The notes: generated by a model from the letters alone, not told the origin. Numbered from the stretch's first letter, positions 1-9,599 are shown. The stretch: 64,000 bases of DNA from Actinoplanes auranticolor (GCF_018332655.1 NZ_BOQL01000058.1:62001-126000), one strand, 5' to 3'. A program made the numbers and translations.

Positions 1-2
1 CG

Positions 3-188
3 CACGTGCCCGCCGGCGCCCGCGCCGAGATCCTGTCCGCCCTGTACGCCGCCGGCCAGGACGACCTCGAGCTGCACGTCTACCGGGGCGGCGAGCACGC
101 GTTCATGCGCGACGTCGGCGCCCGGCACGACCCGGTCCTGACCGACCTGGCCCTGACCGAGGCGGTCTCGTTCCTGACCGCCCGGTGA
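3..188 (+). CDS. Alpha/beta-hydrolase (dienelactone hydrolase-like), C-terminal fragment
   Basis: Only the last about 61 codons lie inside the window, and the reading frame is open to the left edge. The fragment carries a short VYRGGEHAF segment. This resembles the region around the catalytic histidine of dienelactone hydrolase and related alpha/beta-hydrolases, where a GxxHxF motif precedes the final helices. The GTG at position 6 is probably internal rather than the start. The nucleophile and acid residues lie outside the window, so the family call rests on this short tail alone. The next gene on the same strand begins 67 nt downstream with its own apparent promoter, so the two need not be co-transcribed. 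Confidence 0.55.
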   Translation, partial: HVPAGARAEILSALYAAGQDDLELHVYRGGEHAFMRDVGARHDPVLTDLALTEAVSFLTAR

Positions 189-243
189 TACCCGGACGGT
201 GACACCGGCGGGGCGGAGCGCGGCGGATCCGGCCGGTTGTCCT

Positions 244-249
244 TAGGCT
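244..249 (+). promoter_or_regulatory. Candidate leaderless -10 element (TAGGCT)
   Basis: TAGGCT fits the actinobacterial -10 pattern TANNNT and ends six bases before the ATG at 256. No ribosome-binding site is visible between them, which suggests transcription starts at or next to the start codon. No clear -35 element is present. Confidence 0.45.
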
Positions 250-255
250 CGAGGC

Positions 256-1032
256 ATGCTCATCACCGTTGTGGCCGACTACGGCACCGGGGACCTCGCG
301 TTCGCCGAGGTCCGTCAGACGTTCGCGGAGCTGCTGCCCGAGGCCCGGGTCGAAGCGCTCTCCGTGCCACCGTTCGACACGGTCGGCGCCGGGTTCTGCG
401 TGGCCCAGCTGGCCTTCGGGTCCGGCCCCGCCGACCGGGTGATCTACGCCAACGTGGCGCCCCGCCAGGACGAGGAGCAGGCGCGTGCGGACAACGCCGG
501 GGAGCGGCTGGTCGCGGCGCGCCTGCCCTCCGGCGTGCTGGTCGTCGGCGTGGACTCCGGGGCCAGCCTGTCCTTCCTCGCCGACGAGGGTGTGCCGCTG
601 CACGCGGTGAAGGTGCCCGACGCCGGCTCGCAGTTCCGCTCCCGCGACGTGTTCCCGGCCGCGGTCGCGGGCCTGGTCCGCGGCGACGACGACCTGCTCG
701 GCGAGGTGGTCCCGATCGGTACGGCCCCGCAGCGCGCGGTCGTCTACACCGACGGCTACGGCAACCTCAAGACCAGCTGGTTCGAGGCGCCGGCGGAGAC
801 CGGCACGACCGTCCGGGTACGCATCGGCGGCACCGAGGCCGAGGCCGTGGTCAGCGACGGCGTGTTCGCCGTACCGGCCGGGCAGGTGTCGTTCGCGCCG
901 GGCAGCTCCGGCTGGCCCAGCGGCACCGGCGGCGGCGACCGGATGTGCTTCGAGCTGCTGGCCCGCGGCGGGAACGCGGCCGAGCTCTTCGGCTACCCGG
1001 CCGCCGGCACCCCGGTCGAGATCGTGAGCTGA
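256..1032 (+). CDS. SAM hydroxide adenosyltransferase (DUF62/SAM hydrolase) family protein
   Basis: The 258-residue protein matches the DUF62 family in layout. Enzymes of this family use water or hydroxide to split S-adenosylmethionine into adenosine and methionine; related members are fluorinases and chlorinases. Visible motifs are ADYGTGD near the N-terminus, where the family usually has TDFG.xD, then VGVDSGASLSF around residue 95, FRSRDVFPAA around 130, and DGYGNLKT around 170, where the family usually has D.FGN..TN. The C-terminal beta-barrel half is shorter than usual and ends in PVEIVS. The departures from the consensus make the exact substrate uncertain; the fold assignment is reasonably firm. 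It converges on pheT, sharing a terminator hairpin between them. Confidence 0.7.
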   Translation: MLITVVADYGTGDLAFAEVRQTFAELLPEARVEALSVPPFDTVGAGFCVAQLAFGSGPADRVIYANVAPRQDEEQARADNAGERLVAARLPSGVLVVGVDSGASLSFLADEGVPLHAVKVPDAGSQFRSRDVFPAAVAGLVRGDDDLLGEVVPIGTAPQRAVVYTDGYGNLKTSWFEAPAETGTTVRVRIGGTEAEAVVSDGVFAVPAGQVSFAPGSSGWPSGTGGGDRMCFELLARGGNAAELFGYPAAGTPVEIVS

Positions 1033-1052
1033 CGTCCCACGGACAACAGCGA

Positions 1053-1086
1053 ACGGCCGGGATCTCCCGCAGGAGCTCCCGGCCGT
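1053..1086. terminator. Bidirectional terminator hairpin between the SAM hydrolase gene and pheT
   Basis: ACGGCCGGGA at 1053-1062 pairs perfectly with TCCCGGCCGT at 1077-1086, and the loop contains a further CTCC/GGAG pairing. There is no T-run on either side, so this would be a factor-independent hairpin of the GC-rich actinobacterial kind. It lies between two convergent genes and can serve both. Confidence 0.7.
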
Positions 1087-1099
1087 CACCCCAGTTCGA

Positions 1100-3577
1100 T
1101 CAGGCGCCGCGGAGTACCGCTCCGACCCGCGACGCCGCCAGTGCCACCGCCGCGTCCCGGGCCGCCACGGCCTCCTCGACCGTCAGCGTCCGGTCCGGCG
1201 CGCGGAACGTCAGGTTGTACGCCAGGCTCTTCAGCCCCGCGCCGACCTGCTCCGAGGCGTACACGTCGAAGAGCCGGACCGCCTCCAGCAGCGGGCCCGC
1301 CCCCTCGGTCAGCGCGGCCTCGACCTCCGCCGCCGGCACCGCCTGGTCCACCACCAGCGCCACGTCGATCAGCGCCGGCGGGAACGTGGAGATCCGCTGG
1401 GCCTGGATCACCGGTACCGCCGGGATCGCGTCCAGGTCCAGCTCCATCGCGCAGGTGCGCTTCGGCAGTTCCAGGGCCGAGATCACGCCCGGGTGCAACT
1501 CGCCCGCGTACCCGATGACCGTGCCGTCGACCGCGATCGCCGCGCACCGGCCCGGATGCCACGGGGCGTACTCGGCAGCCCGTACCGTGATCCGGTCCGG
1601 GGTCATGCCCGCCGCCGACAGCGCGACGCGCGCCGCCTCGATCGCGTCCGACCAGGTCGCGGGCCGGCCCGCGCCCCACCAGCCGGCCGGCGCCGCGTCC
1701 CCGGTCAGGACCGCGGCCAGGTGCCACGGCTGCTCGGGGACGATGGCGTTCGCCGCCGCCCAGTCCTCGTCGGACGGGCCGTGCTCCACCCCGAGCACCG
1801 GCGGCGCGACGGCCGTCAGGTGCGGCAGGAAGACCGTGCCGGTCTCGTAGAGCGCGAGATCGCGCTCACCGCGGCCCAGGTTGCGCTTGAGCGTGCCGAG
1901 CAGCGGCGCCAGCAGCGAGGTGCGCAGCAGCGGCTCCTGCTCGGACATCGGGTTGGTGAGCCGCACGGCGCTGCGCCGGGGGTCGTCAGCGGCCAGGCCG
2001 AACGCGTCCGCCGCACCGGGCGCCACGAACGGGTACGACAGCACCTCGACGTAGCCGTTCTCGGCCATCGCCCGACCGACCGTGCGCCGGCGCAGCTGGC
2101 CGGGGGTGAGCCGGCCGCCGCCGCGCACCGGCGGCAGGATGCTCGGGATGGCGTCGTAGCCGCCGAGCCGGGCCACCTCCTCGACCAGGTCGATCGGCGC
2201 CACCAGGTCGGGCCGCCAGGACGGCGGGGTGACCTCGAGCGGCTCGACCCCGCGCACCGTGCAGCCGACCTGGCCGAGCAGCGCGGTGATCCGCTCGGTG
2301 TCGTAGGCCAGGCCGATCCGCCGGGTCGCCAGGGTCGTGTCGAGCAGCACCGGGGCCGGCGCGGCGACGTGGTCGATGTCCAGCACCCGCTCGTCCACGG
2401 TGCCGCCCGCGTGCTCGGTGAGCAGGGCGACCGCCCGGTCCAGGGCGACCAGCGGCAGTTGCGGGTCGACGCCGCGCTCCCAGCGCTTCGCCGCCTCGCT
2501 GAACAGCTTGTGCCGGCGCGCCGTGCGACCGACCATCACCGGGTCCCAGTGGGCGGCCTCCAGCAGCACGTCCACCGTGTCCGGCTGCACCTCGCTGGTC
2601 TCGCCGCCCATGACCGCGGCCAGCGAGATCGGCCCGGAGTCGTCGCAGATCACCATGTCCTCGGCGTCGAGCACGCGCGCGACACCGTCCAGGGTGGTCA
2701 GCTTCTCGCCCGGGCGGGCCCGGCGCACGACCAGGCCGCCGCGCAGCAGGTTCAGATCGAACGCGTGCATCGGCTGGCCCAGCTCGAGCATCAGGTAGTT
2801 GGTGATGTCGACGGCCAGCGAGATCGTCCGCACCCCGGCGGTGACCAGCCGGCGCTGCATCCACTGCGGCGACGGCGCCGACGGGTCGATGCCGCGGACC
2901 ACGCGCGCGGCGAAGCGGTCGCAGCCGACCGTGTCGTCGATCCGGACCGGGTGCGGCGGCTCGGCGGTCGCACCGGGAGCCGGCCCGGCGCCCGGGTCGG
3001 TGTACGCCGTGGCGTACGCGTACGCCAGCTCCCGGGCCACCCCGCGGATGCTCATCTCGTAACCGCGGTCCGGGGTGATCTCCACGTCGATGATCACGTC
3101 GTCGAGCCCGACGATCGGGCGCGCGTCCACCCCGGGCACGGCGGAACTCTCCGGCAGCACGATGATGCCCGAGTGGTCGCCGCTGAGCCCGAGCTCGGCG
3201 GCGGAGCAGATCATGCCGTTGGAGTTGCGCCCGTACGTCTTGCGCGCACCGATCTTGAAACCGCCGGGCAGCTCGCCGCCGGGCAGGATGACCACGACGA
3301 GGTCGCCCACGGCGAAGTTGCGGGCGCCGCAGACGATCTCCTGCGGCTCCGGGTTGCCGACGTCCACGCGGGTGAAGCGGATCGGCTTCTTGAAACCGGT
3401 CAGCTCCTCGATCTCGAGCACCCGGCCGACGACCAGGTCGCCCCGGACGGTGGCGGCCTGGTCGACGATGGACTCCACCTCGATGCCGAGGCCGACCAGC
3501 TTGCGTTCCAGCTCTTCGGCGGTGAGCACCGCCGGCAGCTGCACGTACTCGCGCAGCCAGGACAGAGACAGCTTCAT
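1100..3577 (-). CDS. pheT: Phenylalanyl-tRNA synthetase beta subunit
   Basis: At 825 residues this has the full length of bacterial PheT. It pairs with PheS in an alpha2-beta2 enzyme that charges tRNA-Phe in the cytoplasm. The domain order is visible: the start MKLSLSWLREYV, an EMAP/OB-type tRNA-binding region at about 40-150 (GDLVVVILPGG), the B3/B4 region with the editing site, the B5 domain, a catalytic-like core around 480-680 with LLRTSLLAPLLGTLKRN, and a C-terminal ferredoxin-like anticodon-binding (FDX-ACB) domain that starts near FPPALIDVALVV. The ATG follows the pheS stop by two bases, so the two subunits are co-translated. Confidence 0.97.
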   Translation of the reverse strand: MKLSLSWLREYVQLPAVLTAEELERKLVGLGIEVESIVDQAATVRGDLVVGRVLEIEELTGFKKPIRFTRVDVGNPEPQEIVCGARNFAVGDLVVVILPGGELPGGFKIGARKTYGRNSNGMICSAAELGLSGDHSGIIVLPESSAVPGVDARPIVGLDDVIIDVEITPDRGYEMSIRGVARELAYAYATAYTDPGAGPAPGATAEPPHPVRIDDTVGCDRFAARVVRGIDPSAPSPQWMQRRLVTAGVRTISLAVDITNYLMLELGQPMHAFDLNLLRGGLVVRRARPGEKLTTLDGVARVLDAEDMVICDDSGPISLAAVMGGETSEVQPDTVDVLLEAAHWDPVMVGRTARRHKLFSEAAKRWERGVDPQLPLVALDRAVALLTEHAGGTVDERVLDIDHVAAPAPVLLDTTLATRRIGLAYDTERITALLGQVGCTVRGVEPLEVTPPSWRPDLVAPIDLVEEVARLGGYDAIPSILPPVRGGGRLTPGQLRRRTVGRAMAENGYVEVLSYPFVAPGAADAFGLAADDPRRSAVRLTNPMSEQEPLLRTSLLAPLLGTLKRNLGRGERDLALYETGTVFLPHLTAVAPPVLGVEHGPSDEDWAAANAIVPEQPWHLAAVLTGDAAPAGWWGAGRPATWSDAIEAARVALSAAGMTPDRITVRAAEYAPWHPGRCAAIAVDGTVIGYAGELHPGVISALELPKRTCAMELDLDAIPAVPVIQAQRISTFPPALIDVALVVDQAVPAAEVEAALTEGAGPLLEAVRLFDVYASEQVGAGLKSLAYNLTFRAPDRTLTVEEAVAARDAAVALAASRVGAVLRGA

Positions 3578-3579
3578 GA

Positions 3580-4716
<1,137 letters not shown>

Positions 4717-4843
4717 TCAGGGGAAGTCGCGCAGGAGTGTCAGACCCGGCGCCCGCGACCAGCGGGCTGGGTAAACATCATCGGGTGCACTCGGCGCATG
4801 GGACCCAGCATACCGCCAGGGACAACCGGGTATCGCCCACTGC

Positions 4844-5446
4844 TCACAGCCAGCCGTTGTCCCGGGCCACGGCGGCGGCCTCGGTGCGGCTGCCGACGCG
4901 CAGCTTGGCCAGGATCGCGGTCTGGTGGTTGCGGACCGTCCCGGGCGACAGGTGCAGGCGGCGGGCGATCAGCGACACCGGCACGTCGGGCTCGGCGCAG
5001 CGCAACACGTCGAGCTCGCGCGGGGTCAGCGGGCACTCCGGCATGCTGAGGGCGTCCGCCGCGAGGCCGGGGTCCACGTACCGGCCACCGCCGTGCACGC
5101 GCCGGATCACGTCGGCGAGCGTGCCGCCCTTGCAACCCTTGGGCAGGAAGCCCTTCGCGCCGGCGGCCAGGGCCCGGTGCAGCTGGGCGGGCCGGGCGTG
5201 CCCGGTGAGGATGACCACCGCGCAGGACGGCAGGACGCGAGCCAGCTCGGCGGTGACCTCGATACCGTCCAGCGGCATCCGGAGGTCCACCACCGCCACG
5301 TCAGGGCGGTGCCGCAGCGCGGACTCCACCGCCTCGTGGCCGTCCGCGGCCTGGGCCACCACGTCCAGATCGGCTTCCAGGCCCAGCAGCGCGGCCAGGG
5401 CGACGCGGATCAACTCCTCGTCGTCGGCGAGCAGCAGCCGGATCAT
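4844..5446 (-). CDS. LuxR/NarL-type two-component response regulator
   Basis: The protein has 200 residues. The receiver domain has the acidic pocket at ADDEE and the phospho-acceptor Asp54 in VVDLRMP, then TGHAR and the conserved lysine in FLPKG. The C-terminal helix-turn-helix (LTPRELDVLR, then SLIARRLHLSPGTVRNH) is of the NarL/LuxR class. The ATG overlaps the stop of the histidine kinase upstream (ATGA at 5443-5446), so the pair is translationally coupled and should form one signalling system. A perfect inverted repeat at 6594-6610, between the kinase and the divergent membrane protein, is a plausible binding site. The longer upstream reading frame is rejected because it runs inside the kinase gene. 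Confidence 0.92.
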   Translation of the reverse strand: MIRLLLADDEELIRVALAALLGLEADLDVVAQAADGHEAVESALRHRPDVAVVDLRMPLDGIEVTAELARVLPSCAVVILTGHARPAQLHRALAAGAKGFLPKGCKGGTLADVIRRVHGGGRYVDPGLAADALSMPECPLTPRELDVLRCAEPDVPVSLIARRLHLSPGTVRNHQTAILAKLRVGSRTEAAAVARDNGWL

Positions 5447-6558
5447 GGCGCCGAGCGTACGACGGCCTCGACCGTGAACCGGCCGTCCGCCGCCCGGGTC
5501 CGCAGCACGCCGCCGGACTCCGCCAGCCGTTCCGCCAGGCCGTGCAGGCCCTGGCTGTGCCGGTCGGGCCCGGCGTCGCCCGCGCCGTCGTTGACGACGG
5601 TCATCATGAATTCCGGTCCGACCCGGACGAGGTCGATCGTGCACCACGCCGCCCGGCTGTGCCGCAGCACGTTCGTGGAGGCCTCGCGCAGCACGGCGGC
5701 GAGCGGCCCGGCGATCGGCGCGGGCAGCTCACCGGCGGGCGCCTGCACCGTGCAGCGCACCCCGGAAGACTGCAGGACCTGCTCGATGGCGGTCAGCTGC
5801 TCGCGCAGGTCGACCTGGCGGTGGCCGTGCACGACCTCCCGCAACTCGGTCAGCGCGGACATGGCGAGCCCGCGCACCTCCGCGGCCTCCCGGGCCGCTC
5901 GCGGCGGATCCACCGGGGCGAGACGCTCGGCGAGCTCCGCCTTGAGCGCGATCACCGACAGGTGGTGACCCAGCGAATCGTGCATGTCCCGGGCGAACCG
6001 CAGCCGTTCTTCGCCGGCGGCCAGCCGGGACTGCGCCGCCCGGCCCTGCTCCGCCTGCACCAGCAGCTCCCAGAACCAGAGCTGCAAGGCGTTGATCGCC
6101 GCGATGCCGGCGCCGACGCCGACCGTGATGATCAGGGCATCCCGGGCCGAGCCCGGCGTGGTCAGCACCGCGACCGCCGCGGTGACCGCGCTGAGCGCCG
6201 CCGCCGTCCACTTGCCCGTGATCACCGGCAGTACCCCGATGATGCAGGCGCCGAGCCAGGCCCAGCTCGGCCAGGTGCCACCGGCGGGACCGACCAACGG
6301 CACGGACGCGACGGACGCTGCGGCGAAGCCGAGCAAGGCGGCGCGGCGGGACCGGGCGCTGAGCCATGGCGTCACCAGGGCGTGCAGGACGAACCCCTGG
6401 GCGACCGAGAACAGCAGGATGCCGGCCGCGCCGAGGACGATCCGGACCGTGCCGGGCTCGCGCCAGAGCCCGATCGACGGCAGGAACAACGCCATCGAGC
6501 CGTTGGCCGCCAGCACGACCAGGGTGACGACCCGGGCCCGGCGCATCTGTCTGTGCAT
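5443..6558 (-). CDS. Membrane-bound sensor histidine kinase (HisKA_3 type)
   Basis: The kinase has 371 residues. About five or six hydrophobic segments fill residues 8-165, with no large extracytoplasmic domain. The dimerisation box is RFARDMHDSLGHHLSVI with phospho-accepting His193, typical of the HisKA_3 (NarX/DesK) class. The ATPase domain shows an N-box-like REASTNVLRHS and a G-box-like SQGLHGLAERL. The ligand is unknown; the small sensor suggests a membrane or intramembrane signal. A TAGCAT -10 element sits six bases before the ATG, so it may be leaderless. The two-gene operon runs head-to-head with a polytopic membrane protein that may be its target. Confidence 0.92.
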   Translation of the reverse strand: MHRQMRRARVVTLVVLAANGSMALFLPSIGLWREPGTVRIVLGAAGILLFSVAQGFVLHALVTPWLSARSRRAALLGFAAASVASVPLVGPAGGTWPSWAWLGACIIGVLPVITGKWTAAALSAVTAAVAVLTTPGSARDALIITVGVGAGIAAINALQLWFWELLVQAEQGRAAQSRLAAGEERLRFARDMHDSLGHHLSVIALKAELAERLAPVDPPRAAREAAEVRGLAMSALTELREVVHGHRQVDLREQLTAIEQVLQSSGVRCTVQAPAGELPAPIAGPLAAVLREASTNVLRHSRAAWCTIDLVRVGPEFMMTVVNDGAGDAGPDRHSQGLHGLAERLAESGGVLRTRAADGRFTVEAVVRSAP

Positions 6559-6564
6559 GCGCTG

Positions 6565-6570
6565 ATGCTA
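6565..6570 (-). promoter_or_regulatory. Candidate leaderless -10 element of the histidine kinase (TAGCAT)
   Basis: On the minus strand TAGCAT (TANNNT pattern) ends six bases before the kinase ATG. Its expected -35 region lies immediately beside the inverted repeat at 6594-6610. Confidence 0.45.
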
Positions 6571-6593
6571 GGCGCGGGACCCGCACGGGCGAC

Positions 6594-6610
6594 CCGTGAA
6601 AAGTTCACGG
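6594..6610. promoter_or_regulatory. Perfect inverted repeat CCGTGAA-AAG-TTCACGG, candidate operator
   Basis: This is a perfect 7-3-7 inverted repeat in the divergent region between the kinase operon (start 6558) and the membrane protein gene (start 6668). Its place, just upstream of the kinase -35 region and 58 bases before the membrane protein ATG, fits a site bound by a dimeric NarL-type regulator such as the one encoded at 4844-5446. No binding is shown; this is inference from position and symmetry. Confidence 0.55.
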
Positions 6611-6667
6611 TTGACGGGTGCGGCGGCGAGGGTGCCGGTTGCGCGCGGCGAGGCCGACGCTTCCCGC

Positions 6668-7453
6668 ATGACAGTTTCGTTGGCACACACCCGCACTCGC
6701 ACCTGGCCCTTCGTCCGGCACCTGCTGGAGATGCTCGCCGCGATGGTCGTCGGCATGGTGGCCCTGGCCCCGTTCTGGACCCCGTCGAGGGTGGACCTGT
6801 CGGCGCTGTGGATGGCCACCACGATGTCCGTCGCGATGGCGGTCTGGATGGGATACCGGGGCCACTCCCGCGCCGCGATCGCCGAGATGACCGCGGCGAT
6901 GTACGCACCCTTCCTGCTCCTGCTCGTCCCCTGGTGGGCCGGCCTGCTCCCGGACGAGGCGGTGCTGCACGGCGGGCACGTGCTGATGCTGCCCGCCATG
7001 GTCCTGGCCATGCTGCACCGCGCCGGGGAGTACACGGGCGGGCACGTCCACGAGCCGCGGACCGGTCTGCTGGCCCGCTGGCCCACCGCACTGGCCCTGC
7101 TCGTCACAGTGGACATGATCGTCGAGCCGGCCGCGGTCGCGCCGTGGAAGCTGCTGGTCCTGACGTTCGCCTATCTGACCATCGGAGCGGTGCGGCGCAC
7201 CCTGCGCCCGCGGGCCGTCCTGATCCGGCAACTGGCGGTGATGGCGGCGTACCTCGGGCTGATCCTGGCCGCGGTCCTCGCCGGGCCGGTGCTGAGCGTC
7301 CACCTGGTCGGACTGGGGTGGCTGGCCCACGCCGGCTGGGACTACTGGCACTTCCGCCGGAACGAGGTCGTCCCCCGGGCCTTCGCCGAGTGGTGCGGCG
7401 TCGTGGACGCGGTCATCGGGGTCTCGGTCCTGGTCTACGCGGTCACGCTGTGA
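6668..7453 (+). CDS. Polytopic integral membrane protein, function unknown
   Basis: The ATG at 6668 gives 262 residues (MTVSLAHTRT). The upstream in-frame start at 6596 falls inside the operator-like repeat and is not favoured. Seven or eight hydrophobic segments cover most of the length. Motifs of possible note are HGGHVLMLPAMVLAMLHR, near the middle, and HAGWDYWHFRRNEVVPR, near the C-terminus; histidine- and tryptophan-rich stretches like these could bind a metal or a quinone, but no family is recognised. It is divergent from the kinase/regulator pair, so control by that pair is likely. Its 3' end overlaps the trmH-like gene by 19 nt in convergent orientation. Confidence 0.75.
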   Translation: MTVSLAHTRTRTWPFVRHLLEMLAAMVVGMVALAPFWTPSRVDLSALWMATTMSVAMAVWMGYRGHSRAAIAEMTAAMYAPFLLLLVPWWAGLLPDEAVLHGGHVLMLPAMVLAMLHRAGEYTGGHVHEPRTGLLARWPTALALLVTVDMIVEPAAVAPWKLLVLTFAYLTIGAVRRTLRPRAVLIRQLAVMAAYLGLILAAVLAGPVLSVHLVGLGWLAHAGWDYWHFRRNEVVPRAFAEWCGVVDAVIGVSVLVYAVTL

Positions 7454-8241
7454 CCGCCGGGCGGCCGGCGGTGGGCGCGGGCCGAGGCGTAGAGGCAGAC
7501 CGCCGCGGCCGCCGCCAGATTCAGGCTCTCCGCGCCGCCGTAGATCGGGATCCGGACGCGCTTGTCGGCCGCCTTCACCAGGTCCTCGGGCAGACCGTGG
7601 GCCTCCGAACCGAACAGCCAGGCAGTCGGTCCGGCCAGCGAGCCGTCGTCCAGCAGGGTGTCCAGGTCGTCGTCGCCGTAGCCGGTCGTGGCCAGCACCT
7701 GCAGGCCGAAGTCGCGCAGGTCGTCGATCACCCGCAGCGGGGCGCGGACCACGTCGACGTGGAAGAGGCTGCCCGCGGACGCCCGGACGCACTTGCCGTT
7801 GTAGGGGTCGACCGCGTCACCGGCGAAGATCACCGTGGTGGCGCCGGCCGCGTCGGCGGTGCGCAGGATCGTGCCCGCGTTGCCGGGATCGCGGATCTCG
7901 GCGGCGACGGCCACCAGGCGCGGACCCTTGGCCAGGGCCTCGGTCAGCGGCACGTCGAGCTGGTCGCAGACGGCCACCAGGCCCTGCGGCTGGACGGTCT
8001 CGGCCAGCGCCGCGAGACCGTCGTCGGTCACCGGGGACACGACCGGCGCCTGGGCGGCCAGGTCGGCGTGCCGGGTCAGCGCCGCCTCCGTACCGAAGAG
8101 CTCCAGGACGACCCCCGCGGCCAGCGCGGAACGCACCGCCTGCGGACCTTCCGCGAGGAAGCGGCCGGTCTGGTCGCGGTCGCGGCGGCGCTGCAGGCGC
8201 CGGGCCGCGACGACCCTGGGGGTACGGGGGGTGAAGGTCAC
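7435..8241 (-). CDS. TrmH/SpoU-family rRNA/tRNA 2'-O-methyltransferase
   Basis: This is a SPOUT methyltransferase of 268 residues. An N-terminal substrate-binding domain (about 1-95) precedes the knotted catalytic domain. The three family motifs are present: RDPGNAGTILRTADAAG (motif 1), WLFGSEAHGLP (motif 2) and IPIYGGAESLNLAAAAAVCLY (motif 3). Start choice: the GTG at 8241 is preceded by a strong AGGAGG (8246-8251) with four-base spacing, whereas the upstream ATG at 8265 lies against a terminator-like stem. Placement after infC-rpmI-rplT suggests a 23S rRNA target, by analogy with similar clusters. The exact nucleotide cannot be read from sequence. Confidence 0.88.
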   Translation of the reverse strand: MTFTPRTPRVVAARRLQRRRDRDQTGRFLAEGPQAVRSALAAGVVLELFGTEAALTRHADLAAQAPVVSPVTDDGLAALAETVQPQGLVAVCDQLDVPLTEALAKGPRLVAVAAEIRDPGNAGTILRTADAAGATTVIFAGDAVDPYNGKCVRASAGSLFHVDVVRAPLRVIDDLRDFGLQVLATTGYGDDDLDTLLDDGSLAGPTAWLFGSEAHGLPEDLVKAADKRVRIPIYGGAESLNLAAAAAVCLYASARAHRRPPGGHSVTA

Positions 8242-8265
8242 GTGTCCTCCTGGAGGGAACAGCAT

Positions 8266-8299
8266 CGGGGCGCCTCCCGGTCACCCGGAAGACGCCCCG
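8266..8299 (-). terminator. Hairpin between rplT and the TrmH-family gene
   Basis: CGGGGCG (8266-8272) pairs with CGCCCCG (8293-8299), with an inner CCGG/CCGG pairing. On the minus strand the T-run precedes rather than follows the stem, so it is a GC-rich stem without a U-tract. It may partially terminate the ribosomal-protein transcript or protect its 3' end. Confidence 0.5.
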
Positions 8300-8314
8300 A
8301 AAAAGTGCTGACGA

Positions 8315-8707
8315 TCAGGCAGCCTGAGCGGCGGCGCCGCCGGTGCCCTCGGCCGCCACCGCGGCCCGCGCGATCTCGACGATCGCCGCGAACGAGGCGG
8401 CGTCGTTGACGGCCATGTCGGCCAGGATCTTGCGGTCCACCTCGACGCCGGCCAGCTTGAGGCCCTGGATCAGGCGGTTGTAGGTCAGGCCGTTGGCCCG
8501 CGCGCCCGCATTGATGCGCGTGATCCACAGCTGGCGGAAGTCGCCCTTGCGGTCACGGCGGTCGCGGTACGCGTACTGCATCGAGTGCAGCACCTGCTCC
8601 TTGGCCTTGCGGTACAGCCTCGAGCGCTGTCCGCGGTAGCCACTGGCAGTCTCCAGCAGCGTACGGCGCTTCTTCTGGGCGTTCACTGCCCGCTTGACGC
8701 GTGCCAT
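8315..8707 (-). CDS. rplT: 50S ribosomal protein L20
   Basis: The 130-residue protein starts [15 protein letters not shown] and carries the L20 signature [18 protein letters not shown] and [12 protein letters not shown]. It binds 23S rRNA and is needed for early 50S assembly. The length is a little above the usual 117-120 because of an Ala/Gly-rich tail ([10 protein letters not shown]). It is the third gene of the infC-rpmI-rplT operon, where L20 is often the autoregulator; that role is not established for this leader. Confidence 0.97.
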   Translation of the reverse strand: MARVKRAVNAQKKRRTLLETASGYRGQRSRLYRKAKEQVLHSMQYAYRDRRDRKGDFRQLWITRINAGARANGLTYNRLIQGLKLAGVEVDRKILADMAVNDAASFAAIVEIARAAVAAEGTGGAAAQAA

Positions 8708-8746
8708 TTCTGTACTCCTAACAGGGGAACGTGTGTGGCGCGCGCG

Positions 8747-8941
8747 TCAGCGGCCCAGCATCTTCTTGACTCGCGGGGTGTCGGCCTTGGAGACCACGAC
8801 CGTACCGGTCATCCGGCGGGTGACGTGCGAGGACTTGCCCTCGAGCAGGTGGCGCTTGCCGGCCAGCTCACGCACGATCTTGCCCTTACCGGTGATCTTC
8901 ACCCGCTTGCCCATGCCGGTGTGGCTCTTCATCTTCGGCAC
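8747..8941 (-). CDS. rpmI: 50S ribosomal protein L35
   Basis: At 64 residues this is normal length. The basic sequence [21 protein letters not shown] and the [14 protein letters not shown] segment are diagnostic of L35, a small 23S rRNA-binding protein of the large subunit. It lies between infC and rplT with short gaps of 19 and 39 bases, so all three are one transcript. Confidence 0.97.
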   Translation of the reverse strand: MPKMKSHTGMGKRVKITGKGKIVRELAGKRHLLEGKSSHVTRRMTGTVVVSKADTPRVKKMLGR

Positions 8942-8960
8942 TCGGAACGCCTCTTTCTGA

Positions 8961-9599
8961 TTACTCTGCGGTTACGGCGCTGGTGTCGGCAGCAGCCTCG
9001 GCCGGCGGTGCCTCGGCCTCTTCACCCTCACGCGGCTCGCGGGGCGGGCGCGCGTTGGCGGCGATGACGGCAGCGGCAGCGGCCTTGGTCGCCCGATGCG
9101 GAGCCAGGACCATGATCATGTTGCGGCCGTCCTGCTTCGGACTGGATTCGACGAAGCCCAGCTCCGAGATCTCTTCGCTGAGCCGGCGCAGGAGCCGGAA
9201 ACCCAGCTCCGGGCGACTCTGCTCGCGACCACGGAACATGATCGTCACTTTGACCTTGTCGCCCGCCTTGAGGAACCGGACCACGTGACCCTTCTTGGTC
9301 TCGTAGTCGTGCGGGTCGATCTTCGGCCGAAGCTTCATTTCCTTGATGACGGTCTGTTGCTGGTTGCGCCGGGCTTCGCGCGCCTTGAGTGCACTCTCGT
9401 ACTTGAACTTGCCGAAGTCCATGAGCTTGCACACCGGCGGGCGCGCCATCGGCGCTACCTCGACCAGGTCCAGATCGACGTCCGCGGCCAGCTGCAGGGC
9501 GCGCTCCAGCGGGACGATGCCCACCTGCTCACCCTCGGGGCCGACCAGCCGGACTTCCCTCGACCGGATCTGCTCGTTAATGCGTGGTTCGACGCTGAT
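8961..9599 (-). CDS. infC: Translation initiation factor IF-3, with an ATC start codon
   Basis: IF-3 binds the 30S subunit, discriminates initiator tRNA and start codons, and blocks early 50S joining. Starting at the ATG-like codon at 9524 (reading [10 protein letters not shown]) would remove the conserved N-terminal segment. The frame stays open upstream and encodes [20 protein letters not shown], the usual actinobacterial IF-3 N-terminus. The only start that fits is ATC at 9597-9599, four bases after a perfect AGGAGG (9604-9609). This gives 212 residues. The IF3-N domain ([11 protein letters not shown]) and IF3-C domain ([17 protein letters not shown]) follow. A rare start codon matches the known AUU start of Escherichia coli infC, which permits self-repression. 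Confidence 0.95.
   Translation of the reverse strand: MSVEPRINEQIRSREVRLVGPEGEQVGIVPLERALQLAADVDLDLVEVAPMARPPVCKLMDFGKFKYESALKAREARRNQQQTVIKEMKLRPKIDPHDYETKKGHVVRFLKAGDKVKVTIMFRGREQSRPELGFRLLRRLSEEISELGFVESSPKQDGRNMIMVLAPHRATKAAAAAVIAANARPPREPREGEEAEAPPAEAAADTSAVTAE

Noticed and set aside
6596-6667. Extended N-terminus of the membrane protein from GTG at 6596
   Set aside because: The start lies inside the perfect operator-like repeat, the extra residues are basic and unlike a membrane protein start, and the ATG at 6668 gives a normal protein.
5542-8409. 955-codon plus-strand frame
   Set aside because: It runs across the histidine kinase, the membrane protein gene in another frame and the TrmH gene, with Arg/Gly-rich composition and no motif.
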